Below are positions 7,951 through 15,999 of a stretch of DNA of 64,000 nucleotides, in pieces. Each line of letters opens with the position of its first letter. Position 1 is the first letter of the stretch. The notes beneath the pieces are model-generated. The model worked only from the letters and a program-made list of their open reading frames with translations, did not search any database and was not told the origin of the DNA. The DNA is from Exiguobacterium algae (GTDB lineage Bacteria > Bacillota > Bacilli > Exiguobacteriales > Exiguobacteriaceae), in NCBI RefSeq assembly GCF_018617875.1, contig NZ_JACSKZ010000001.1:975849-1039848 (forward strand), given 5' to 3'. The position numbers and the translations under genes are program-made.

Positions 7951-9981
7951 TTAAATCCGGAGCATTCGCGCGTTGATTGCGACAATGACCGTACTGAGAC
8001 TCATGAGCACCGCCCCGATGGCAGGCGAGAGGATGATGCCGAACGGAGCCAAGACCCCGGCGGCGAGTGGAATCGCCACGATGTTGTAGCCCGCTGCCCA
8101 CCATAGGTTCTGCACCATTTTTCTATACGTGTTTTTTGACAGGTCCAGGATGGACAGTACGTCTTTCGGATTGCTCTGGACGAGGACGATGTCCGCAGTC
8201 TCAACCGCCACGTCTGTCCCGCTTCCGATCGCAATCCCGACGTCCGCCTGCGCGAGGGCTGGCGCGTCGTTGATCCCGTCCCCGACCATCGCGACTTTGC
8301 TTCCGTCCGCTTGCACATCTTTCACTTGATTGGCTTTGTCGTCCGGCAACACTTCTGCATACACATCGTCGATGCCGAGTTGTTCCGCGACCCAGTGTGC
8401 GACTTTTTGATTGTCCCCGGTCAACATGATCGAGCGCACCCCGCGTTCACGAAGTGCTTCGACGGTTTCTTTCGCCTCCTCACGCACCATGTCGGCCAAG
8501 GCAATCATGCCGACCCATTCCCCGTCTTTCAAGACGAAGACGACCGTCTTCCCTTCTTCTGAAAGCTTCGCGAACGTCTCTTCATCGATATCAATCCCGT
8601 TGTCACGGATATGGCGGGGACTGACAACTTGAACATGTGCCCCCTCTACCTTCCCTTCTAATCCGACACCCGTCATCGACCCGAAGTCGTCCACCTCTGA
8701 CAGTTTCAGCTCCCGTTTTTCTGCTTCACGCAATACACCCCGGGCAAGGGGATGTTGTGATTCTGTCTCGATCGATGCCGCAAGATGCAATACCTCTTCT
8801 TCTGAATAGGATGCACTCGGATAAACATCCGTGACACCGAAGTCTCCTTGGGTCAACGTCCCGGTCTTATCAAAGATGACCGCGTTCAGGCGACGGGCTT
8901 CTTCAAACTGTGTCCGGTTGCGGATCAAGAGTCCCTGCTTCGCTGAAAGTGCGGTCGATACCGCCACGACGAGCGGAGAAGCAAGCCCCAGGGCGTGCGG
9001 ACACGAGATGACCATGACCGTCACCATCCGCTCGACAGCGGTCCCAACAGAATAGCCGAGAAGGAACCAAATGATGAACGTGATGACACCTGCTCCTACG
9101 GCGATATAGAACAAATATTTGGCAGCCCGATCGGCGAATCCTTGGGCGCGTGATTTCGATTGTTGGGCCTCACTCACCAACTCGATGACTTTCGAGAGAT
9201 ACGTGCTGTCTCCGGTTCCGGTCGTTTCAATCGTCATACTTCCTTCCTGATTGATGGACCCGGCGATGACTTCCTCCCCCTCATTCTTTTCAACCGGCAC
9301 CGACTCCCCTGTCAACATCGACTCGTCAATCGTCGACCGTCCTTTGATGATGGTCCCGTCGACCGGCACTTGTTCTCCCGGTTTGACGAGGATGCGGTCG
9401 CCTTCTTTCAACTCAGACACCGGTACGTCTTCTGTCTTGTCTCCGTCGATGCGGTGTGCCTCACTCGGTAACAGCTTGACGAGTTGTTCCAGCGCATTCG
9501 AGGCTCCCATGACCGAACGCATCTCAATCCAGTGCCCGAGGAGCATGATGACAATCAAGCTAGCCAACTCCCAAAAGAAGTCATGTCCACTGCCATATCC
9601 AAAGACGACAGCGACGCTGTAAAAGTAAGCAACACTGATGGCCAGACCGATCAGCATCATCATACCCGGATTCTTGTCCCTCAGCTCGTCCAGACTTCCT
9701 TTTAAGAACGGCCAACCTCCGTACACGTAAACAATCGTTGCCAACACGAATAGGATCGTCTTTTCATAGGCGAAGTCCAGCTCAAAACCGAACCACTCCT
9801 GAATCATATCGGACAAAATCAGAATCGGAATCATCAATCCGACGGAGACGAAGAATCGCCGTTTGAAGTCCTCGATCATATGCTCATGATCATGATGTCC
9901 GTGATGTCCGCCTTGACGGTGATCCTGATGATGTGATTCTTGTGTCTCTTCATGATGTTCGTGGTGATGTGCCTGTTCCAT
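7951..9981 (-). CDS. copB: heavy-metal P-type ATPase, CopB-like (CPH motif)
   Basis: About 676 residues. The N-terminal 40 residues are His-rich (HHHEHHEETQ, later GGHHGHHDHEH) instead of CxxC metal domains. The transport motif is CPHALGLASP (about residue 327), placing it in the P1B-3 group (Cu2+/Ag+/Cu+ export), not the CPC group. The phosphorylation site DKTGTLTQGD is near residue 367; the hinge motif VAMVGDGINDAPAL and six to eight TM segments are present. The second ATG (9981) has better spacing from AAGGAGG than the first (9987). Cotranscribed with the lipoprotein and divergent from the oxidase, with a regulator-type repeat between them. Confidence 0.92.
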   Translation of the reverse strand: MEQAHHHEHHEETQESHHQDHRQGGHHGHHDHEHMIEDFKRRFFVSVGLMIPILILSDMIQEWFGFELDFAYEKTILFVLATIVYVYGGWPFLKGSLDELRDKNPGMMMLIGLAISVAYFYSVAVVFGYGSGHDFFWELASLIVIMLLGHWIEMRSVMGASNALEQLVKLLPSEAHRIDGDKTEDVPVSELKEGDRILVKPGEQVPVDGTIIKGRSTIDESMLTGESVPVEKNEGEEVIAGSINQEGSMTIETTGTGDSTYLSKVIELVSEAQQSKSRAQGFADRAAKYLFYIAVGAGVITFIIWFLLGYSVGTAVERMVTVMVISCPHALGLASPLVVAVSTALSAKQGLLIRNRTQFEEARRLNAVIFDKTGTLTQGDFGVTDVYPSASYSEEEVLHLAASIETESQHPLARGVLREAEKRELKLSEVDDFGSMTGVGLEGKVEGAHVQVVSPRHIRDNGIDIDEETFAKLSEEGKTVVFVLKDGEWVGMIALADMVREEAKETVEALRERGVRSIMLTGDNQKVAHWVAEQLGIDDVYAEVLPDDKANQVKDVQADGSKVAMVGDGINDAPALAQADVGIAIGSGTDVAVETADIVLVQSNPKDVLSILDLSKNTYRKMVQNLWWAAGYNIVAIPLAAGVLAPFGIILSPAIGAVLMSLSTVIVAINARMLRI

Positions 9982-10045
9982 TCCCATCTCCTCCTTATAG
10001 AGACGTTTGTACCCCTATCCCGTATATCATGAAACGGATTTTGAC

Positions 10046-10067
10046 TTTCATGTTTCTTTCACAATTA
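10046..10067 (+). promoter_or_regulatory. candidate response-regulator direct-repeat operator (copy 2)
   Basis: TTTCATGTTTC then TTTCACAATTA, an 11-bp tandem repeat closely matching the one at 4446. It sits in the 132-base gap between the divergent ATPase and oxidase genes. GTAAATGTAGAAT downstream resembles GTACACTGTCAGAAT after copy 1, so promoter and operator geometry are conserved. Confidence 0.6.
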
Positions 10068-10113
10068 CGTGGTAAATGTAGAATGAAGTCTGATTTACGA
10101 AGGAGTGTTTCGA

Positions 10114-11625
10114 TTGAGAAAAGGAGCGATTTGGCTCATCGTGACGGGGGTTTTGATTGGCATCATCCTCGTGCTCATGTTATTACTTTTCAATGGGAGA
10201 TTTCATTTTGGTCCGATGAACCATATGATGGAGAACGGGTCGTTTGATGAAAATATGAACGGAAACATGATGGACGATTTTGGTTTTATGGGGGACGGGT
10301 CGAGCTCCGCGCTCTCCTCGTCCGATGAACCCGAGCAAGCACTCCCGATTCCGAACCGATTAAAAGCTGACCGGGTCACGGACGGCGCGGTTTATTACAC
10401 GCTGGAAGCGAACGAAGGCACGCACCAATTCTTCCGAAGCGGAAAACCCTCTGAGACTCTCGGTTACAATGGAGATTTGCTCGGGCCGATGATTGAGTTG
10501 CCGACAGGAAAAACTGTCTATATCGATACGGTGAACCGGTTGAAGGAGGAGACCTCTTTCCACTGGCATGGATTAGTTGTTCCAGGCGAGATGGACGGGG
10601 GACCCCATCAACGTGTGGCATCAGGTGAACAGGCACGGGTCAAAATCGACGTCAATCAAGACCCGGGGACCCTTTGGTTCCACCCCCATCCGATGGGGGC
10701 AACCGCCGAACAGGTATATAAAGGGCTGGCCGGTCTCCTTTATGTGACCGACCCGAAGACAGAGGGTGCACTCCCCCATGAGTACGGAGTCGATGACATT
10801 CCTCTCATTGTACAAGACCGTTTATTCACGAAAGATGGACAGCTCGATTACGATGCACAGATGAATGTAGACGGTACAGTAGGCGACACGCTCCTCGCGA
10901 ACGGGGCCATCAACACGACATTTGACGTGACGACCGAAACGTTACGCGTCCGGCTCGTCAACGGATCGAATGCCCGCAAATTTTCATTTTCGCTATCAAA
11001 CGGACAATCCTTCACCCAAATCGCAACAGATGGCGGGCTGTTGGATGAACCGGTGCAGCTTGATACGTTAACGCTTACCCCTGGAGAACGGGCTGAACTC
11101 TTACTCGATTTCTCTGATCAACAAACCGGGGACACGGTTGCAATCGAAGCAAACGGAGTCGCCTTCACAACATTCAACATCGGGGACCTGACCCAACAAC
11201 CGGTCAACCTGAGATCGAAGACTCCTGCCGAGGACCAACCTTCCGTCAAAGCGGACCGGCAATTGACCTTGTTCGGGATGGGACACATGGTGAGCATCGA
11301 TGGGAAAACGTATGATCCGGACCGGATCGACATTTCGGTCAAGCAAGGAAGCACCGAGGTATGGGAAATCTACAACCGGAAAGATATGATGGGCGGGATG
11401 ACTCATCCGTTCCATATCCACGGGGTACAATTCCGGATCCTCAGCCGGGATGGTCAACCGCCTGCTGATAACGAACGCGGATGGAAAGACACGGTCGCCG
11501 TCGAACCGGGCGAGAAAGTCAAAATTGAAATGACCTTCACTGAACCCGGTCTCTTTATGTACCACTGCCATATTCTTGAACACGAAGAAAATGGTATGAT
11601 GGGTCAACTTCTTGTCAATCCGTAA
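10114..11625 (+). CDS. membrane-anchored multicopper oxidase
   Basis: About 503 residues. A single N-terminal membrane anchor (~5-28) is followed by a Met-rich linker with seven Met in about 30 residues, then three cupredoxin domains. Copper ligands visible: FHWHG (about residue 150), WFHPHPMG (about 189), HPFHIHG (about 431) and the type-1 signature HCHILEHEENGMM near residue 485. This is the CueO/McoA-type laccase family, which oxidises Cu(I) or phenolics outside the membrane. TTG at 10114 is preferred because AAGGAG lies eight bases upstream; GTG at 10105 overlaps that site. Downstream terminator; divergent from the ATPase operon. Confidence 0.92.
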   Translation: MRKGAIWLIVTGVLIGIILVLMLLLFNGRFHFGPMNHMMENGSFDENMNGNMMDDFGFMGDGSSSALSSSDEPEQALPIPNRLKADRVTDGAVYYTLEANEGTHQFFRSGKPSETLGYNGDLLGPMIELPTGKTVYIDTVNRLKEETSFHWHGLVVPGEMDGGPHQRVASGEQARVKIDVNQDPGTLWFHPHPMGATAEQVYKGLAGLLYVTDPKTEGALPHEYGVDDIPLIVQDRLFTKDGQLDYDAQMNVDGTVGDTLLANGAINTTFDVTTETLRVRLVNGSNARKFSFSLSNGQSFTQIATDGGLLDEPVQLDTLTLTPGERAELLLDFSDQQTGDTVAIEANGVAFTTFNIGDLTQQPVNLRSKTPAEDQPSVKADRQLTLFGMGHMVSIDGKTYDPDRIDISVKQGSTEVWEIYNRKDMMGGMTHPFHIHGVQFRILSRDGQPPADNERGWKDTVAVEPGEKVKIEMTFTEPGLFMYHCHILEHEENGMMGQLLVNP

Positions 11626-11632
11626 AAATCAG

Positions 11633-11658
11633 GCATGCTGTCTTCCAGCATGCTTTTT
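11633..11658 (+). terminator. terminator after multicopper oxidase gene
   Basis: GCATGCTG, loop TCTTC, CAGCATGC, TTTTT. Confidence 0.9.
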
Positions 11659-11777
11659 GTGCGTTTGTCCCGAATACGACACTTTTTTCATAGGACCTTC
11701 GCCCATGTAGGGAATTCTGCCCGAATAGCGTATACTAGATGTGAAGGACTATACATGTTCAGAAGGGAGGTCATTCG

Positions 11778-12947
11778 ATGAGTCGCAGACGACCTACGCC
11801 AATTGGAAAACGGCTCGCCCGGCAGAAAAAATCTGCCCGGCAGAAGCGAGCACCGCGCGCTTTTTCAATCGCGTCGATTGTAGAAGAGGTACAGGATGCC
11901 GTGTGCTACATCGATTTTGCCCGCCATCAACTTTATACGAACCACCACCTTCGCAGACTCTGTCCATCGATGAAAACGCAGCGTTTCGCCAATACGGAAA
12001 CGATGATGCATTTTTTCTTTGAGGCATTCGCTCGCCACAACGCCGATTCAACACAGGTCGCTCACTTGCTTGAGGAGTTGCTTGAAAATGAATCCGGTCA
12101 CTACCCAAGCATGACGTCACGTCGCCTGCACTTGAAAGACCGGACGTTCCAGCTCATCTTCAACTTCACGCGCACGCCACGAGGTGTCTTCATCATGTGG
12201 CGTGACCAGACGGATGCCGTTCGATTTGAAGAGCGAAAGGATTCGTTCCTCGCCGAACTGTCCCATGACTTCCGCACCCCGCTCACCGCGATCAACGGGT
12301 ATACCGAGCTGTTGATGTCCAACCATGACGGGGACGAGAAGACGTACAACATGCTGGCACACGTCAAGCATGAGGCCGAACGGTTAGAGCGGCTCGTCGA
12401 TAACTTCCTTGACTATCAAAAGGTCAGCTATTCGGCTGAACAGCTGACCGTGACGACGTTCCCGGTTCAACCCGTGCTCGAAGACGTCACCGAGAGCTAC
12501 CAAACGACTTCTCCTCAACACGAAGTGACGTGGGAAGCACCGGATGTGACCGTCGAGGCAGACGAAGAAAAGTTCCGGCAGATGCTCCACAACTTAATTG
12601 GCAATGCCATCAAGTACTCACCAAAAGGCGGCACCGTCCATACACGGGTACATGAAGCGGACGGAACACTGGTGTTGTCGGTTCAAGACTCCGGAATCGG
12701 GATCCCGGCCGATGCCCTCCCCCACGTATTCGATGAATACTACCGGGTCGACTCCGATGCCCATCGTCCGATCAAAGGTACCGGGCTCGGGCTACGCATT
12801 TGTAAACGGATCGCTGAAGCTCACGGATGGGGGATTCATGCTGATTCCGTCTACGGGGAAGGTACAAAGTTTTCGATTGAGCTCCACACAAGACCTTCGA
12901 TTTTGGCTTCTGAAAAAGAAATCTATGAAAACAGGTTTGGTTCATGA
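11778..12947 (+). CDS. soluble orphan sensor histidine kinase (PAS-like input)
   Basis: 389 residues with no membrane segment. A strongly basic N-terminus (about 28 residues, rich in Arg/Lys/Gln) precedes a PAS-like region (~30-150) ending in VFIMWRDQTDAVRFEERK. HisKA box AELSHDFRTPLTAINGY is near residue 158, and HATPase motifs are NLIGNAIKYS, QDSGIGIPADALPHVFDEYYR and GTGLGLRIC. AGAAGGGAGG lies seven bases upstream of the ATG. No response regulator is adjacent, so the partner is elsewhere. The last codons and the TGA stop fall inside the terminator hairpin. Confidence 0.88.
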   Translation: MSRRRPTPIGKRLARQKKSARQKRAPRAFSIASIVEEVQDAVCYIDFARHQLYTNHHLRRLCPSMKTQRFANTETMMHFFFEAFARHNADSTQVAHLLEELLENESGHYPSMTSRRLHLKDRTFQLIFNFTRTPRGVFIMWRDQTDAVRFEERKDSFLAELSHDFRTPLTAINGYTELLMSNHDGDEKTYNMLAHVKHEAERLERLVDNFLDYQKVSYSAEQLTVTTFPVQPVLEDVTESYQTTSPQHEVTWEAPDVTVEADEEKFRQMLHNLIGNAIKYSPKGGTVHTRVHEADGTLVLSVQDSGIGIPADALPHVFDEYYRVDSDAHRPIKGTGLGLRICKRIAEAHGWGIHADSVYGEGTKFSIELHTRPSILASEKEIYENRFGS

Positions 12948-12964
12948 GGACCAAACCTGTTTTG
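12928..12964 (+). terminator. terminator containing the kinase stop codon in its loop
   Basis: AAAACAGGTTTGGT and ACCAAACCTGTTTT arms around a TCATGAGG loop; the TGA at 12945 lies in the loop. Confidence 0.85.
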
Positions 12965-13036
12965 TGGAGTCGGTTACGCTACATTTGAGAGAGGGAATAG
13001 GCGAATGTGAATAAGGAAACGGAAAGGGTGAAAGTG

Positions 13037-13180
13037 ATGAAACAACGAGGTTATTTAGCCGTACCGGTCGCCGTCGTGTTCGCAGTCATCTTCGGTTTGA
13101 CACTCGACAACTGGTGGCTCGGCGTCGGCATCGGACTTGCGATGTTTTTTGCGTTTCGCGGAACGAAGAAAAAAGCGTAA
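13037..13180 (+). CDS. small membrane protein, 47 residues, unknown
   Basis: Too short for most gene callers but well formed: ATG with a GAAAGGG ribosome site about eight bases upstream, 47 codons, TAA stop. The product has a short basic start, a hydrophobic segment (AVPVAVVFAVIFGL), a turn reading TLDNWW, a second hydrophobic segment (GVGIGLAMFFAF) and a basic RGTKKKA tail. This predicts a two-pass hairpin with both ends inside. It lies alone between the orphan kinase and the GGDEF gene. No family recognised. Confidence 0.65.
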   Translation: MKQRGYLAVPVAVVFAVIFGLTLDNWWLGVGIGLAMFFAFRGTKKKA

Positions 13181-13268
13181 TAAATCACTGTTTTTTGGCA
13201 ATAATGAATTGACATTTTTTTGAAGCCTGATACCGTTAGAGTATAGTTCACTAAAAGGTTGTGAAAGC

Positions 13269-14357
13269 ATGACGGTTACCGCTTTACTCTTTAACGCTTG
13301 TATCGCATTTACCGGGTTTTACATCATCTCGAAAATCTATCATTCCGACCTGTTTTACTCAGCTGGCGCACGCGGAATGCTGAACGGTCTTCTGGCGGGA
13401 GGACTTGGGCTTTTTCTCATGTACAATGCAGTTGAAGTCAATACGACGATGCGGGTTGATTTACGTTACTTACCCCTCATTTTATTGGCGTTTTACGGAG
13501 AACGGCGTCCATTGATGTTGGCGACGTCGATCATCGCCAGCACACGCTTCTTGTTTGGCGTGAACAAGGAAGCCGCACTCGCCTTTGTCGCGACGTTCCT
13601 TCTCAGTCTCGGCATGGTATGGTTGCACCAACGCTTCAAAGAGAGGCTTTTCTTACAGAGCATCGTCTTGAATGTGTGGGCCCTTTTCGTCATCTCGGTT
13701 GTCGTCTGGATCAACATCGGTTGGAGTCCGATCTATGGCTCCCTCATGTTTCCGATGTGGACGGTCGGGCTCCTCGTCGGGACGCTCTCCAGTGTGTTGA
13801 CACTCGATCTAGAACGTACGACACGACGGGCCATCGAATATAAACAATCGTCCGAGCGCGACCATTTGACCGGCCTGTTCAACCGCCGGGTCTGGGATCG
13901 CCGTACCGAGTCCCTCGAAGAGGAGAGCCGTACATATAACGTACTTGCTATCGATATCGATCATTTCAAGCATGTGAACGATACGTATGGACACGGGAAC
14001 GGAGACCTTGTCCTCCAACAGTTCGCCGAGATTTTAAAGGCCGAGACGCGAGTCCATGACACGGTCGCACGCATCGGCGGCGAAGAGTTTGTCATCCTCA
14101 TGTACGATTTGACACCGGACAAAGTTGATCAAGTCGCGAACCGGATTCGGGAACGGATTGCGGCTGCCGTCTTCTTCTTGAACGATTTCCCGCCAATTCA
14201 CATCACGGCTTCCGTCGGCGTCTCTCACGGCACCGCCCTTCCCATCAAACGGATGGTCGATGTCGCGGACTCCGCATTATATCAAGCCAAACGAAATGGC
14301 CGAAACCGTGTCGTCATCTCTAAAGTCGACTCGCGTCCACTCGTGCCCTGTACATAA
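13269..14357 (+). CDS. membrane diguanylate cyclase, 5TM (LytS/YhcK-type) sensor plus GGDEF
   Basis: 362 residues. Five or six hydrophobic segments in residues 1-185 match the 5TMR-LYT type sensor domain. A GGDEF domain (~195-355) has HLTGLFNRRVWD at its start, the metal/nucleotide segment VLAIDIDHFKHVNDTYGHGNGD, and an intact GGEEF active-site loop (RIGGEEFVIL). No RxxD inhibitory site is seen five residues before GGEEF. It should make cyclic di-GMP at the membrane. The ATG is preceded by AAAAGG ten bases away. Downstream lies a hairpin shared with the converging ABC gene. Confidence 0.9.
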   Translation: MTVTALLFNACIAFTGFYIISKIYHSDLFYSAGARGMLNGLLAGGLGLFLMYNAVEVNTTMRVDLRYLPLILLAFYGERRPLMLATSIIASTRFLFGVNKEAALAFVATFLLSLGMVWLHQRFKERLFLQSIVLNVWALFVISVVVWINIGWSPIYGSLMFPMWTVGLLVGTLSSVLTLDLERTTRRAIEYKQSSERDHLTGLFNRRVWDRRTESLEEESRTYNVLAIDIDHFKHVNDTYGHGNGDLVLQQFAEILKAETRVHDTVARIGGEEFVILMYDLTPDKVDQVANRIRERIAAAVFFLNDFPPIHITASVGVSHGTALPIKRMVDVADSALYQAKRNGRNRVVISKVDSRPLVPCT

Positions 14358-14360
14358 TTG

Positions 14361-14389
14361 ATCCCGCCAAGGCGCTGTCCTGGCGGGAT
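14361..14389. terminator. hairpin between GGDEF and ABC genes
   Basis: ATCCCGCCA and TGGCGGGAT arms, nine perfect pairs, but only a short T-rich tail, so termination strength is uncertain. Confidence 0.5.
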
Positions 14390-14412
14390 TTGACGTATAC
14401 GCTTCTATGGGC

Positions 14413-15504
14413 TCAATGAGTGAATTCAAGTAAATCGAATAGTCTCTGACGCGGGTTCTCCAGTCGTTCACCCTCCTCATCAAACCATGTCATGTGACAC
14501 GCCAGGACATGACAACCGACTTTTTCCCCAATCGATAGTGGCCATTCCCCTGTCCATCTCGCCTTCCACTCATCCTCCCCGATTGGGAAGGTCAGGACGG
14601 TTTCAGCCCCAAAGATTTCAATCCGCTTGATTATCGCATAAAACGTCACTTCATCACCGGCAGGTTGGATATGTTCCGGTCGAATCCCTAAAATGGCTTT
14701 TCGTTTTTCCGTTTTCGTGTTCATCGGAAAGAAACGACCATCTGTAGTCGTCCATCCCCGATTGTTCCGGGTGACAGCAGCCAGATTCATCGGTGGCGAC
14801 CCTAACCAGGAAGCCACGACAATGTTCGACGGTCGATTATATATTTCTAACGGTTTTCCGACTTGTTGAATCTTCCCTTTGTTCAGAATCATCACCCGAT
14901 CGGCCAACATCACTTCTTGTTCATTCTTCGTTGCATGAATCAAAGTGATCCCCTGCTGTCTCTGCCACTCCCGAATCTTGCGAAAGATACGCAATCGCTG
15001 TGACAAATCAACGCGCGTGAGTGGCTCATCCACTATAAAAATTGATGATTCATTCATGAATAGTTTCGCCAACATGACACGTTGACGCTCCCCTGATGAA
15101 AGTTGCCCCACTCTTTTTTTAAGTAAATCCTCCTCAAGTTCAAGCAACTGCTTGACCTTTCGAAATCGATGCTGCCGTTCTCCCGCAAAAGCTTCCTCTT
15201 TGGATCTGCTCCCCATGAGATATCGCTGTACGCTGAAGAAGTGAGCGAGCGGTTCGATTCGATTCAGGATGGGCAAGGTCCGTTCTTTCGCACCCAGTCG
15301 GTTCGTCGCCACGCCATTCATGCGAATCACCCCACTCGACACAAGCTCCTTGCCAGCTATCAATTTCAGCAACGTACTTTTTCCCGCATTGGAAGGTCCT
15401 GTGACGACCACGTATTCCCCTGCCTCAATCGTACTGGTGAAATCACGAACGACTTCCTCTTGCCGATACGATTTGGATACATGCTGTAATTGGAGGGAGG
15501 TCAT
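14413..15504 (-). CDS. ABC transporter ATPase with TOBE-like tail, atypical Q-loop
   Basis: 363 residues, the size of MalK/PotA/UgpC-type ATPases. Visible motifs: Walker A GPSNAGKST (about residue 36), signature LSSGERQRV, Walker B IFIVDEP, H-loop His in IHATKNEQE, and a C-terminal TOBE-like region after residue 235 (AILGIRPEHIQPAG). At the Q-loop, where importers have FQ, the codon reads Asn (RTLPILNRIEP). No permease or binding protein is adjacent. ATGA overlap with the 60-residue gene upstream suggests coupling. It may energise a distant importer or be a divergent, non-transport ATPase. Confidence 0.82.
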   Translation of the reverse strand: MTSLQLQHVSKSYRQEEVVRDFTSTIEAGEYVVVTGPSNAGKSTLLKLIAGKELVSSGVIRMNGVATNRLGAKERTLPILNRIEPLAHFFSVQRYLMGSRSKEEAFAGERQHRFRKVKQLLELEEDLLKKRVGQLSSGERQRVMLAKLFMNESSIFIVDEPLTRVDLSQRLRIFRKIREWQRQQGITLIHATKNEQEVMLADRVMILNKGKIQQVGKPLEIYNRPSNIVVASWLGSPPMNLAAVTRNNRGWTTTDGRFFPMNTKTEKRKAILGIRPEHIQPAGDEVTFYAIIKRIEIFGAETVLTFPIGEDEWKARWTGEWPLSIGEKVGCHVLACHMTWFDEEGERLENPRQRLFDLLEFTH

Positions 15505-15683
15505 GTCTGCTTCTCAAACGAACATTCCCCCTGCGACACTTGGAAAGCGTCCGAGAACGTCGGGTCTGTAAGAATCGGTTGAACGATGACCTGATGCGCA
15601 ATAATCGGGAAAGTCACAGGTTCAATTGAGAGACGCTCTTCCTGAAGGGATGTGGTGTTTTCGGTCTTGTTGTTCACGTTCAT
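15501..15683 (-). CDS. small unknown protein, 60 residues, coupled to ABC ATPase
   Basis: Begins at an ATG with AAAGGA five to six bases upstream and overlaps the ATPase start by ATGA, both good signs of a real gene. The product is mostly polar, with no membrane segment and no signal peptide. One Cys lies near the C-terminus (GECSFEKQT) and a short hydrophobic stretch (FPIIAHQVIVQPIL) in the middle. I do not recognise a family. Confidence 0.55.
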   Translation of the reverse strand: MNVNNKTENTTSLQEERLSIEPVTFPIIAHQVIVQPILTDPTFSDAFQVSQGECSFEKQT

Positions 15684-15779
15684 TCATCCTTTCTGAAAAA
15701 AAAGGACCAACCGAAACGAGACGTCATCGACGTACGGGCTTCTGTTGATCACTCAAAGGTTCTACACGATGATGTACGA

Positions 15780-15808
15780 TTGTGAGGGGGTCTCACACGT
15801 TCTATACT
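15780..15808 (+). promoter_or_regulatory. candidate promoter overlapped by inverted repeat
   Basis: -35 TTGTGA, 17-base spacer, -10 TATACT. A perfect inverted repeat TGTGAG-N5-CTCACA covers 15781-15797, spanning the -35 and half of the spacer, as a repressor site would. The nearest downstream gene is the methyltransferase at 16000. Confidence 0.45.
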
Positions 15809-15864
15809 AAGGTTTATTTGTTAAATGACCATGAAGGAACAGATAAGTTTCGTAAATCCCACGT

Positions 15865-15889
15865 AAAAAACCGATTCATCGTGAATCGG
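15865..15889 (-). terminator. orphan minus-strand terminator-like hairpin
   Basis: CCGATTCA-TCG-TGAATCGG followed on the minus strand by TTTTTT. No minus-strand gene lies immediately upstream of it (the region to the right is the plus-strand methyltransferase promoter), so it may end a short antisense transcript. Confidence 0.45.
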
Positions 15890-15999
15890 CCTTAGATTGA
15901 ATAGTATTCGAATTCGTCAACATGAGCTGAAGCTCCGCTACTCCTTATGATGAAATATGCTACAATCAGTCTACTTCCATATTAAGAAAGGAGTTTGTC

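Larger units (their letters stand above)
15684..15999. other. divergent intergenic region
   Basis: 316 bases without a convincing gene. It contains a plus-strand promoter with an inverted repeat (15780-15808), a minus-strand terminator-like hairpin (15865-15889) and an extended -10 sequence TGCTACAAT (about 15957-15965) shortly before the methyltransferase ribosome site. A 15-codon minus-strand reading frame (start about 15925) ends inside the hairpin; it is noted only as a curiosity. Confidence 0.5.

Noticed and set aside
15781..15797. TGTGAG-N5-CTCACA read as a CRP/FNR site
   Set aside because: Spacing between TGTGA and TCACA is seven bases, not six, and the position overlaps the -35, more like a repressor site.
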